A stretch of DNA of 15,064 nucleotides from an uncultured Collinsella sp. (GCA_902495545.1 CABUXM010000051.1:1-15064); one strand, 5' to 3'. Numbered from the stretch's first letter, positions 1-6,344 are shown. The notes: generated by a model not told the origin, from the sequence alone. Numbers and translations: made by a program.

Positions 1-18
1 GAATCAACAACATAGCAT

Positions 19-108
19 GTCGGAGTGGCGGAATTGGCAGACGCGCTAGCTTGAGGTGCTAGTGACCGCTTTTTGGTCATGCGGGTTCAAGTCCCGCCTC
101 CGACACCA
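19..108 (+). tRNA. tRNA-Leu(GAG)
   Basis: This is a class II tRNA of 90 nt with an encoded CCA end. The acceptor stem GTCGGAG (19-25) pairs with CTCCGAC (98-104), followed by discriminator A and CCA. The anticodon stem CTAGC/GCTAG encloses the loop TTGAGGT, giving anticodon GAG (decodes CUC/CUU). A long variable arm (GTGACCGC...GGTCAT) and the T arm GCGGG-TTCAAGT-CCCGC are present. Only 18 bases lie upstream in the window, so its promoter cannot be seen. Confidence 0.97.
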
Positions 109-119
109 TCGCATTTGAG

Positions 120-141
120 AAGCCTCTTCGGAGGCTTTTTT
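120..141 (+). terminator. Intrinsic terminator of tRNA-Leu
   Basis: The 7-bp stem AAGCCTC/GAGGCTT is closed by a UUCG tetraloop and runs into a T tract. It lies 12 bases behind the tRNA CCA end and only 26 bases before the start codon of the phosphatase gene. Confidence 0.9.
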
Positions 142-167
142 GTTACCGATAGACGGTGAGGTCCACG

Positions 168-2513
168 ATGGAAACGCTTGAGCGCAACGAGTGGGCAGAC
201 GTTGCCCAACTGGTCGAGATCACGAGCGATGCTGTCATCATCTGTGAGCTCGACGGAACCATTCTGCATGTGAATAATCGTTTGCTCGACCTGATGTGCG
301 AGGAACGCGCTGACGTCATCAGCGGTGATGTCAAAGACGTTCTGTACTCGTCTGCCTTTGAGCGCGCGACCGAACATCGCCTGCCGTTTGAGACCGATGG
401 CTCCGAGAGCGAGCTGATGCTCAAGCTGAGCGACGGGTCTTTTATTCCCGTCTTGGTTAGCGCGGGTTCCGTTACGCCTCCGCGTATCTTTGGACGTCGT
501 GCACCGCGTGTCCTGGTGGCGCTTCACAGCATCGAAGAGCAGTATTCCCACGATCGTCAGCTCAAACGTGCGCTATCGGAGCTTAGGGTGGCGAATAAAC
601 GCCTTTCGGGTACCCTTTCAGTCATTATGAGTACCGTGGGCTCCGATGAGCTCCCCAGCTTGCTCGATACCGTTTTGAATCAGCTCGTTGGAACGCTCGA
701 TGCCTCCGGTGCGGCTATCTATTTTTCCGAGAGCGGCGGCTTTAAGCTCCGCGGTGTTTCTAAGGAGCTTGAGGACAGCTATCTGCCCGAGTTTATGCCG
801 TACGGCGCGGGCATTCCGACCTACGTACTTCGCGAGTCGCGTGCCTGTCGCCTGTCGATCCAGCAGGACCTTGAGGGCGACCGGGTTGCTTCGGGTATGT
901 TCATGGATTTGGACAATCGTTCCAAGCACTTGCTGCGCGTGCAGGATATGCCCCCGTATCGCAGCGAGATCTGTCTTCCTGTGTTTTACGGCACGCAGGT
1001 CCTTGGCGTGTTGGAAGTTGGCTGGAAACGCCCCCAGGCACCGCTCGCCTATGACGTTAATGTACTCGAGGTCATTTGCGATTACCTGTCTATCCAGCTG
1101 GTCGGCATGGCATCGAGCCTTCGTTCTCGTCGTACGGCCGAGCTTGGCCGCTCGCTCAATGTCTTACGTGATGAGTTGTTTACCTTTCTAGACGATTCCG
1201 CCGCGGCTACCCAGGCGGTATCGTCCGAGATCTGCAATATGCTCAACTGCCATTTTTGTCCTGTTGAGTATGACGCCAGTCTGGATTCCTACGTCATAGA
1301 TTTTGAAGGCGGCAGTCGCGTTGCTTTGCCGGACGATCCCGAGAAGCTTTTCTTTTCCACGACGGCGCCAGCGGCACGTCTGGGGGCTGGACCTGATGGC
1401 TTTGAGGCATCTGTTTTGGGAGGTACGAGTGCCGAGGACCTTAAACACGTCCGTATAACTCGCGTTGACGAATCGATGCCTATGGGAGGTTGGCTTAGGG
1501 CGCATGGTCTGCCTTGTCAAGGTCTCTACGTCGACTCCGGCATCGAGGCGGGGCGCCCGCGCTCTGAGGGTGATGGCAAGCACGGTAACGACGCGATTGT
1601 TCCTGCTTCTGTTGCGAAGAGCCCGACGACGCGCGCACTGCTGCTTCGTGATGGCAGCCAAGAGCCGATTGATGATCTTGAATATGACTACCTGGTGCAC
1701 TTGGCGCATGACTTTGAACTGATCTACGAAGGCGAATCTCAAAAGCGCGAGGAGCGCCATATTGCTCAGACCCTTCAGATTGGCATGAGAAATTCCCTGG
1801 GGGATGTTCCGGGTATCGCAACCGATTCGGTGTACCTGTCGGCCACGAACTCGGCGTTGGTCGGCGGCGATTTCTATACGCTCATCCGTCTTCCCGACGA
1901 CTGCGCCGTCATGATTCTGGGCGATGTGTCTGGCAAAGGCATTGAGGCTGCATCGATGTCTGCGCTCGTCAAGACGGCCCTGACGGCATATGCCTGGGAG
2001 GGCGCTGGACCGGCCCGCATGGCACGCTCCCTTAACAGCATGCTCATGGGCTTCTCGAGGGTCGAGACGTTCGTGACGGCCTTTATCGCCAAGATTGACC
2101 TTAAAGCCGGACGCGCAACGTATTGTTCGGCGGGCCATCCTCCGACCATGGTCATTAGGCCAGAGTCGATGCCGCTGGGTGGCGGCGAGGCCCGTGGAGG
2201 AGAGGTCGAGCTGCTTGGATGCCAATCGGGCGTAATCGGTGCCTTTGAGAGCATGGTGTACGAGACAGGCGTGTTTACGTTCGCTCCTGGCGACATGCTC
2301 TTCATGTATACGGACGGAACGATTGAGGCCCGCGACCGCACCGGAGCGTTCTTTGGCGAGCAGCGCCTTCGTGACCTTCTGCTCTCTGTCTCGGGTGAGG
2401 GCGTATCGGGAATCTGCGGCAAGGTCTTGGGCGAGCTTGACCGATTTACCGAATCGGCGCTGGACGATGACATTGCATTGGTGTCCCTTGAGTTTTTACG
2501 GGGCCGGTCCTAA
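168..2513 (+). CDS. PAS-GAF-SpoIIE/RsbU-type PP2C serine/threonine phosphatase
   Basis: A 781-residue soluble signalling phosphatase, probably dephosphorylating the phospho-serine of a STAS antagonist in a partner-switching pathway. A PAS-like region spans about residues 9-115 (ITSDAVIICELDGTILHVNN). A GAF-like sensor spans about 147-315 (ending near VLGVLEVGW). An unassigned linker, perhaps a degenerate second GAF, covers about 315-530. The SpoIIE/PP2C catalytic domain fills about 530-781. Metal-binding and core motifs are GGDFY (about 566), GDVSGKG (about 585), CSAGHPP, MYTDGTIEARD and the terminal DDDIALV. No membrane segment is seen. I chose ATG 168 because GGTGAGG lies 6-7 bases upstream; the in-frame GTG at 156 has no ribosome site. 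The next gene carries a STAS domain and a kinase domain, the expected partners. No promoter is evident between the tRNA-Leu terminator and this start. Confidence 0.93.
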   Translation: METLERNEWADVAQLVEITSDAVIICELDGTILHVNNRLLDLMCEERADVISGDVKDVLYSSAFERATEHRLPFETDGSESELMLKLSDGSFIPVLVSAGSVTPPRIFGRRAPRVLVALHSIEEQYSHDRQLKRALSELRVANKRLSGTLSVIMSTVGSDELPSLLDTVLNQLVGTLDASGAAIYFSESGGFKLRGVSKELEDSYLPEFMPYGAGIPTYVLRESRACRLSIQQDLEGDRVASGMFMDLDNRSKHLLRVQDMPPYRSEICLPVFYGTQVLGVLEVGWKRPQAPLAYDVNVLEVICDYLSIQLVGMASSLRSRRTAELGRSLNVLRDELFTFLDDSAAATQAVSSEICNMLNCHFCPVEYDASLDSYVIDFEGGSRVALPDDPEKLFFSTTAPAARLGAGPDGFEASVLGGTSAEDLKHVRITRVDESMPMGGWLRAHGLPCQGLYVDSGIEAGRPRSEGDGKHGNDAIVPASVAKSPTTRALLLRDGSQEPIDDLEYDYLVHLAHDFELIYEGESQKREERHIAQTLQIGMRNSLGDVPGIATDSVYLSATNSALVGGDFYTLIRLPDDCAVMILGDVSGKGIEAASMSALVKTALTAYAWEGAGPARMARSLNSMLMGFSRVETFVTAFIAKIDLKAGRATYCSAGHPPTMVIRPESMPLGGGEARGGEVELLGCQSGVIGAFESMVYETGVFTFAPGDMLFMYTDGTIEARDRTGAFFGEQRLRDLLLSVSGEGVSGICGKVLGELDRFTESALDDDIALVSLEFLRGRS

Positions 2514-2594
2514 ACAGCGACGCTGGGCGCGTCGAATCCGCACGGTTGCGGAAACGCATGCATCGAACAAGCTCTTTTGGGGAACCATGGTCGT

Positions 2595-3341
2595 ATGAAT
2601 GAGTGGAATGACATAGCGGTTTTGACGCCACCAGGCGATATCGACATCGCCACGGTGCCTGCGCTGCGTCGGCGGTTGGATGCTTTGATTGGCCGCGGCG
2701 TGCGTCGTGTCGTCATCAACTGTCAGGCTGTTAGCTTTATCGATTCGACGGGCTTGGCATTCCTGCTTACGCGCGCTCGTGAGCTCATGAGGCGAGAAGG
2801 CCTGCTTTCGCTCGTCAATGCATCAGGTGAAGTTGTTCGCTTTTTGGAGATTGCTCGTCTTGTCGATATCCTTCATGTCGCGGGGCCGGCACGGGAGTCT
2901 ATTCCCGCCATTCCGGTGGGGGAGCTGCCTCGCTGGAGTAAGAGCGTCGAGGTCCGTCAGGGTATCGAGAATCTTCCATACTACCGACATCGCATCGCCG
3001 AACTCCTTGAATCGCTCCCGTTGCGCCGTGACGAGCGCTACGATGTCGCATTGGCGTCGGGGGAGGCGCTGGGTAATGCCTATGACCATGCGGGCGGTAT
3101 CGGGTGCGTCCTGACGGTTCAGGCCTATGGCGATCGCGTTGTGGTTGAGGTGCTTGATCGAGGTGCCGGCTATTCTATCGATGAAACGAGCGAACCGGTC
3201 GCATCCGAGGAACGCGGCCGTGGCATCAAGCTTATGCGTATGCTCGTCGATAACGTGGAGGTTGCTCGTCGTACGGACGGCGCCGGCACGCGCGTGCAGA
3301 TGGTGAAGCTGTTTAGCGGAGCACTGGAATCGTGTGCCTAG
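2595..3341 (+). CDS. STAS domain fused to RsbW-like HATPase serine kinase (antagonist/anti-sigma fusion)
   Basis: This 248-residue protein joins two halves of a partner switch. Residues about 5-105 form a STAS domain, with the phosphorylatable Ser51 in FIDSTGLAFLL. Residues about 115-245 form a GHKL ATPase of the RsbW/SpoIIAB type: N box E157-x3-N161-A-x2-H165 (EALGNAYDHAGG), G1 DRGAGYSI, G2 ERGRGIKLMRMLVDNV and G3 GTRVQM. In known systems the kinase phosphorylates the STAS serine and the upstream-type phosphatase reverses this. ATG 2595 is preferred, with GGGGA 11 bases upstream; TTG 2577 is in frame but has no ribosome site. It lies 81 bases after the phosphatase gene, very likely in one operon. 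The two domains are normally separate proteins. The controlled target (sigma factor or other) is not in the window. Confidence 0.9.
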   Translation: MNEWNDIAVLTPPGDIDIATVPALRRRLDALIGRGVRRVVINCQAVSFIDSTGLAFLLTRARELMRREGLLSLVNASGEVVRFLEIARLVDILHVAGPARESIPAIPVGELPRWSKSVEVRQGIENLPYYRHRIAELLESLPLRRDERYDVALASGEALGNAYDHAGGIGCVLTVQAYGDRVVVEVLDRGAGYSIDETSEPVASEERGRGIKLMRMLVDNVEVARRTDGAGTRVQMVKLFSGALESCA

Positions 3342-3405
3342 CCAATCGCTTTAGCGCGTTTAGCTACTAAGAACATGCGGCAGACAAGTTTTTTGAAAAA
3401 AGTAC

Positions 3406-3434
3406 TTGCGTCTTTTGGACAACTCGCGTAAATT
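3406..3434 (+). promoter_or_regulatory. Promoter of the Gly-Cys-Gly tRNA cluster
   Basis: The -35 TTGCGT (3406-3411) is separated by 17 bases from the -10 TAAATT (3429-3434). An A/T palindrome, TTTTTTGAAAAAA, sits just upstream of the -35 and looks like an UP-type element. The tRNA begins 12 bases after the -10. The same layout recurs at 6106-6134 before the third tRNA-Gly, which supports the call. Confidence 0.85.
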
Positions 3435-3446
3435 AATAACCCGCAA

Positions 3447-3522
3447 GCGGACATGGCTCAGTTGGTAGAGCACAACCTTGCCAAGGTTGGGGTCGCGGGT
3501 TCGAGCCCCGTTGTCCGCTCCA
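3447..3522 (+). tRNA. tRNA-Gly(GCC), copy 1
   Basis: A 76-nt tRNA including CCA. The acceptor GCGGACA (3447-3453) pairs with TGTCCGC (3512-3518), followed by discriminator T and CCA. The anticodon stem CAACC/GGTTG encloses loop TTGCCAA with anticodon GCC. The T arm is CGGG-TTCGAG-CCCCG-like. The sequence is identical to the copies at 3673 and 6147. Confidence 0.97.
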
Positions 3523-3532
3523 TTGCATTTCC

Positions 3533-3555
3533 GGACCGTTTAGGCGGTCCTTTTT
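3533..3555 (+). terminator. Hairpin terminator between tRNA-Gly copy 1 and tRNA-Cys
   Basis: The 6-bp stem GGACCG/CGGTCC, loop TTTAGG, is followed by TTTTT. It ends one base before tRNA-Cys begins, so it may be a partial terminator or processing signal inside the cluster rather than a full stop. Confidence 0.7.
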
Positions 3556-3556
3556 C

Positions 3557-3630
3557 GGCGAAGTGGCCAAGTGGTAAGGCAGAGGCCTGCAAAGCCTTTA
3601 CCCCCGGTTCGAATCCGGGCTTCGCCTCCA
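3557..3630 (+). tRNA. tRNA-Cys(GCA)
   Basis: A 74-nt tRNA with encoded CCA. The acceptor GGCGAAG (3557-3563) pairs with CTTCGCC (3620-3626), followed by T and CCA. The anticodon stem GAGGC/GCCTT encloses loop CTGCAAA, anticodon GCA. The T arm is CCCGG-TTCGAAT-CCGGG. It has no separate promoter and probably depends on the one at 3406. Confidence 0.96.
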
Positions 3631-3640
3631 GGCAACATCC

Positions 3641-3666
3641 GGGCGCTCCGGCGCCCGTTTTGTTTT
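3641..3666 (+). terminator. Hairpin terminator after tRNA-Cys
   Basis: The 6-bp G+C-rich stem GGGCGC/GCGCCC with loop TCCG is followed by a mostly T stretch (GTTTTGTTTT). It lies 10 bases behind the tRNA and just before the next tRNA-Gly. Confidence 0.75.
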
Positions 3667-3672
3667 ACATAT

Positions 3673-3748
3673 GCGGACATGGCTCAGTTGGTAGAGCACA
3701 ACCTTGCCAAGGTTGGGGTCGCGGGTTCGAGCCCCGTTGTCCGCTCCA
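3673..3748 (+). tRNA. tRNA-Gly(GCC), copy 2
   Basis: A 76-nt tRNA identical to the copy at 3447, with the same acceptor stem, GCC anticodon and CCA end. No promoter of its own is visible between the preceding hairpin and the tRNA. The last 18 bases recur at 3918-3935. Confidence 0.97.
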
Positions 3749-3756
3749 AACGCAAC

Positions 3757-3787
3757 AGCCCGGCTACTACGGTAGCCGGGCTTTTTT
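3757..3787 (+). terminator. Strong intrinsic terminator after tRNA-Gly copy 2
   Basis: An 11-bp perfect stem, AGCCCGGCTAC/GTAGCCGGGCT with loop TACG, is followed by a T tract. It is the strongest terminator in this cluster and probably ends the Gly-Cys-Gly transcript. Confidence 0.92.
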
Positions 3788-3804
3788 GTACCCATCGCCT
3801 GGGC

Positions 3805-3829
3805 TCGAACCCGAGAGGGAGCGAGCGTT
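3805..3829 (+). repeat. 25-bp direct repeat, copy A
   Basis: This starts TCGAACCCGAGAGGG and continues AGCGAGCGTT. An exact copy stands at 4150-4174 in the same orientation. It opens with a T-arm-like TCGAACCC and contains the small hairpin CCC-GAGA-GGG. It marks the start of a non-coding block of short palindromes running to 3935. Its nature is not recognised. Confidence 0.8.
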
Positions 3830-3832
3830 AAG

Positions 3833-3909
3833 CAAACGCGGAGCGTTTGTAGCGAGCTGGCGAGGTCGCCGGCAGGCGGCCGAAGCCGGTGCGGATCCGC
3901 GAAGCGGAT
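3833..3909. repeat. Chain of short palindromes with purine loops
   Basis: Consecutive small hairpins are packed head to tail. They are CAAACGC-GGA-GCGTTTG (3833-3849), GGCG-AGGT-CGCC (3859-3870), CGGC-CGAA-GCCG (3877-3888) and ATCCGC-GAA-GCGGAT (3895-3909). They lie between the 25-bp repeat and the tRNA-Gly relic. No gene is seen on either strand. The stretch may be an extragenic repeat or degenerated mobile DNA. Confidence 0.55.
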
Positions 3910-3911
3910 AC

Positions 3912-3935
3912 GCGGACGCCCCGTTGTCCGCTCCA
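3912..3935 (+). pseudogene. tRNA-Gly 3' relic (acceptor stem and CCA only)
   Basis: Bases 3918-3935 (GCCCCGTTGTCCGCTCCA) exactly match the last 18 bases of all three tRNA-Gly(GCC) genes. Immediately before them GCGGAC (3912-3917) matches the first six bases of that tRNA and can pair with GTCCGC (3926-3931). The D arm, anticodon arm and 5' half of the T arm are absent, so it cannot be a working tRNA. A terminator follows directly, as behind a real tRNA. The relic could come from duplication with internal deletion, or from a lost element that used the tRNA 3' end as attachment site. Confidence 0.75.
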
Positions 3936-3943
3936 ACTATCTT

Positions 3944-3970
3944 ACGCGGTTCTAACGAACCGCGTTTTTT
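3944..3970 (+). terminator. Intrinsic terminator behind the tRNA-Gly relic
   Basis: A perfect 9-bp stem ACGCGGTTC/GAACCGCGT with loop TAAC is followed by a T tract. Its presence suggests the relic at 3918-3935 was once the end of a transcribed tRNA. Confidence 0.88.
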
Positions 3971-3981
3971 GTTGACGCTGC

Positions 3982-4085
3982 GCGAGCCCCGGGCACCCCA
4001 TCTTGCCCCTCAATCGTCGGTCGCGTACATAAAGTACGCTTCCCTCCTCTTTCGCGGCAACCTGGGGCACCCGGAGCCCGCTCGC
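3982..4085. repeat. Imperfect inverted-repeat element with nested hairpin
   Basis: The outer arms GCGAGC (3982-3987) and GCTCGC (4080-4085) pair. Inside them 3989-4000 pairs with 4063-4074 over 12 positions with a two-base mismatch in the middle. Within the loop GCGTAC-ATAAA-GTACGC (4023-4039) forms a perfect hairpin. No convincing reading frame is present. The rest of 3971-4271 holds the second 25-bp repeat and the glucosidase leader; no firm promoter for the glucosidase is seen. Confidence 0.55.
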
Positions 4086-4149
4086 TGTCGTGGCCGGGGG
4101 AGTGGGTCTTCCGTTCTTTTCACTAATCGGTCGATTCGTCCCGGGAGGT

Positions 4150-4174
4150 TCGAACCCGAGAGGGAGCGAGCGTT
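4150..4174 (+). repeat. 25-bp direct repeat, copy B
   Basis: This is an exact second copy of the sequence at 3805-3829, 345 bases away and in the same orientation. Here it is preceded by GGT, so the start reads GGTTCGAACCC, a perfect T-arm-like palindrome. Beyond the 25 bases the two copies diverge. Confidence 0.8.
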
Positions 4175-4271
4175 TTGGGTCGTGGCTGTGGCGTTGTTTG
4201 CCGCGAATGTCCGCTTTGGGCGTATCATCGTGGGCATCTCGCATAACCTCGTTGCAAGGGAGGTGCGCCCC

Positions 4272-6005
4272 ATGGCTACAGAAAAGTCTTCTTCGCGCTC
4301 ATGGATGTCCGACGCCGCGATCTATCAGATCTATCCGCGCTCGTTTAAGGATTCGACTGGTTCGGGTCTGGGTGATATTGCGGGCATTACCCAGCAGATG
4401 GACTATCTTGAGCGGCTGGGTATCGAGGCCATCTGGCTGAGCCCGTTTTACCCATCGCCTCTTGTCGATGGTGGCTATGATGTGGCGGACTACTGTGATG
4501 TCGACCCACGTCTCGGCTCGCTTGACGACTTCGATGATATGATCGCTGCGGCTCACGCGCGCGGCATCAAGGTCATCGTCGACATCGTGCCTAACCATTC
4601 ATCCAACCAGCACCCCTGGTTCAAAGCCGCTCTTGCCGCCGACCCCGGATCGTCCGAGCGCGCCCATTATATCTTTCGCGATGGTCGCGGCGAACATGGC
4701 GAGCTGCCTCCCACCAATTGGAATACCAACTTTGGCGGCCCCGCCTGGACGCGCGTTGCGGACGGTCAGTGGTATCTGCACATGTTTACGCCCGAGCAGC
4801 CGGACTTTGACTGGTCATGCCCCGAGGTTCACACGTTCTTTTGCGACGTCCTGACATTTTGGAGCGATCGAGGCGTCGATGGCTTTCGCATTGATGTGGC
4901 GCACGGTCTTGCCAAGGATCTCGACCGCGATGACCTCGACCGGCGGCATCTCGCCGAGGGCGATGACATGGTTGACGACGGCACTCATCCGCTGTGGGAC
5001 CGCAACGAGGTCCACGAGATCTATCGCGAGTGGCGCCGCGTGTTCGACCGCTATAATCCGCCGCGCAGCGCCGTTGCCGAGGCGTGGGTGCTGCCCGAGC
5101 GCCAGTATTTCTACGCGCGTCCCAACGAGCTTGGCCAGACATTCAACTTTGAGTTCGCCAAGGCCATTTGGACCTATGATGACATGCACGCTGCAATCGA
5201 GGAGGGCTTGAAGGCGGCCATCGAATCCGATTCCGCCTCGACCTGGGTACTCTCCAACCATGACGTGCCGCGCGTGGCGACACGCTATGCCCTGCCGCAA
5301 ATCAAGGCGACGCGCTACCATCAGATTGCGCTCGACTGGCTCTTACGCGACGGGTCGTCTTATGACGAGGACCGTGAACTCGGCGAGCGCCGCGCGCGGG
5401 CGGCCCTTTTGCTTGAGCTGGCGCTTCCGGGCTCGGCATACGTGTATCAGGGTGAGGAACTCGGCCTTTTTGAGGTGGCTGACATTCCGTGGGCTGCACT
5501 CGAAGATTCCACTGCGACCAATACGCACGGACCGAAGCGCGAGAAGGGGCGCGACGGCTGCCGTGTGCCCCTGCCGTGGGTGGCAGCGGACGATCCCGCA
5601 CAGGGCGGATCGTTTGGGTTTTCACCGGCCGACGCCGATGCGGCGCCCCATCTGCCGCAGCCTGCATGGTTTTCCGATTACGCTGCCGATAGAGAAGAAG
5701 CGGACCCGACATCGATGCTTGCGCTCTATCGTGACGCCCTCTGGCTGCGGCGCAAGCTGCGCAGGTGCGCCAACGATCTTGCGTGGCTCGATCTTGACGG
5801 GCGCACCGGCCTTGCGGATGGTGCCGAGGGCGCTGAGGGCGGCGTCATCGCCTATCGCCGCGACAACGGATGGGCGTGTGTGACGAACTTCGGTGCAGCA
5901 CCCGTGGAGCTGCCGGCGGGCAGGGTCCTGCTCACCTCATCACCGCTTGCAGACGGCAGGCTCGCGCAGGACAGCTCTGCCTGGATCATGCTCGGTGAGA
6001 TGTAA
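4272..6005 (+). CDS. GH13 family alpha-glucosidase / oligo-1,6-glucosidase
   Basis: A 577-residue intracellular glycoside hydrolase that releases glucose from the non-reducing ends of short alpha-glucans. It has no signal peptide. The (beta/alpha)8 barrel carries all four GH13 regions: DIVPNHSS (region I), GFRIDVAHG with nucleophile Asp208, VAEAW with acid/base Glu270, and LSNHD with stabilising Asp331. A small beta domain closes the C-terminus. Overall wording (TSTWVLSNHD-like, GFRIDVAHG) is closest to actinobacterial alpha-glucosidases. Val209 after the nucleophile is the residue seen in 1,6-active enzymes, but substrate choice cannot be settled from sequence. ATG 4272 has GGGAGG 8 bases upstream. 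An in-frame open stretch extends back to 3453 but runs through tRNA genes and is not coding. The gene stands alone, with no sugar transporter or regulator beside it. Confidence 0.93.
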   Translation: MATEKSSSRSWMSDAAIYQIYPRSFKDSTGSGLGDIAGITQQMDYLERLGIEAIWLSPFYPSPLVDGGYDVADYCDVDPRLGSLDDFDDMIAAAHARGIKVIVDIVPNHSSNQHPWFKAALAADPGSSERAHYIFRDGRGEHGELPPTNWNTNFGGPAWTRVADGQWYLHMFTPEQPDFDWSCPEVHTFFCDVLTFWSDRGVDGFRIDVAHGLAKDLDRDDLDRRHLAEGDDMVDDGTHPLWDRNEVHEIYREWRRVFDRYNPPRSAVAEAWVLPERQYFYARPNELGQTFNFEFAKAIWTYDDMHAAIEEGLKAAIESDSASTWVLSNHDVPRVATRYALPQIKATRYHQIALDWLLRDGSSYDEDRELGERRARAALLLELALPGSAYVYQGEELGLFEVADIPWAALEDSTATNTHGPKREKGRDGCRVPLPWVAADDPAQGGSFGFSPADADAAPHLPQPAWFSDYAADREEADPTSMLALYRDALWLRRKLRRCANDLAWLDLDGRTGLADGAEGAEGGVIAYRRDNGWACVTNFGAAPVELPAGRVLLTSSPLADGRLAQDSSAWIMLGEM

Positions 6006-6105
6006 AGACCTCTTGCGGCGAGTTTGAGTTTGCCTGCACCCTCCGTGGCGGCTGATGTCTTCGCGAGGTTCACGAGGGCGTCGCAAAACTTTTCAAAAAA
6101 AGTTC

Positions 6106-6134
6106 TTGCATAGGATGCGGGCATCACGTAAGAT
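6106..6134 (+). promoter_or_regulatory. Promoter of the tRNA-Gly/tRNA-Val pair
   Basis: The -35 TTGCAT (6106-6111), a 17-base spacer and the -10 TAAGAT (6129-6134) precede the tRNA by 12 bases. An A/T palindrome AACTTTTCAAAAAAAGTT lies just upstream. Position and layout match the promoter at 3406-3434 although the spacers differ. Confidence 0.87.
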
Positions 6135-6146
6135 TAATCCTCGTAA

Positions 6147-6222
6147 GCGGACATGGCTCAGTTGGTAGAGCACAACCTTGCCAAGGTTGGGGTCGCGGGT
6201 TCGAGCCCCGTTGTCCGCTCCA
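6147..6222 (+). tRNA. tRNA-Gly(GCC), copy 3
   Basis: A 76-nt tRNA identical along its full length to the copies at 3447 and 3673, with anticodon GCC and encoded CCA. It heads a two-tRNA transcript with tRNA-Val. Confidence 0.97.
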
Positions 6223-6225
6223 TTT

Positions 6226-6300
6226 GGGCGTTTAGCTCAGGGGGAGAGCGCTTCCCTGACACGGAAGAGGTCAGAAGTTCAAATCTTCTAACGCCCACCA
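6226..6300 (+). tRNA. tRNA-Val(GAC)
   Basis: A 75-nt tRNA with CCA. The acceptor GGGCGTT (6226-6232) pairs with AACGCCC (6290-6296), followed by A and CCA. The anticodon stem CTTCC/GGAAG encloses loop CTGACAC, anticodon GAC. The T arm is AGAAG-TTCAAAT-CTTCT. Only three bases separate it from tRNA-Gly, so the two are co-transcribed. Confidence 0.97.
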
Positions 6301-6308
6301 AATGTTCG

Positions 6309-6344
6309 CAGCTCAGAGACTATGTCTCTGAGCTGTTTTGTTTT
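6309..6344 (+). terminator. Intrinsic terminator of the Gly-Val tRNA transcript
   Basis: A perfect 12-bp stem CAGCTCAGAGAC/GTCTCTGAGCTG with loop TAT is followed by TTTTGTTTT. Confidence 0.93.

Noticed and set aside
1188..2225. 345-codon minus-strand frame inside the phosphatase gene
   Set aside because: No recognisable domain is present, and it fully overlaps the SpoIIE catalytic motifs on the plus strand.
3805..4174. Possible CRISPR array from the 25-bp repeat
   Set aside because: There are only two copies, 345 bases apart, with no regular spacers and no cas genes.
3453..4271. Open in-frame N-terminal extension of the glucosidase by 273 codons
   Set aside because: It runs through tRNA-Gly, tRNA-Cys, tRNA-Gly, terminators and repeats. 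The ATG at 4272 has a strong ribosome site and gives a normal GH13 N-terminus.
3748..4271. Intact mobile element bounded by the tRNA-Gly repeats
   Set aside because: No integrase, transposase or other gene lies between the repeats. At most this is a relic, reported as a finding rather than as a mobile element.
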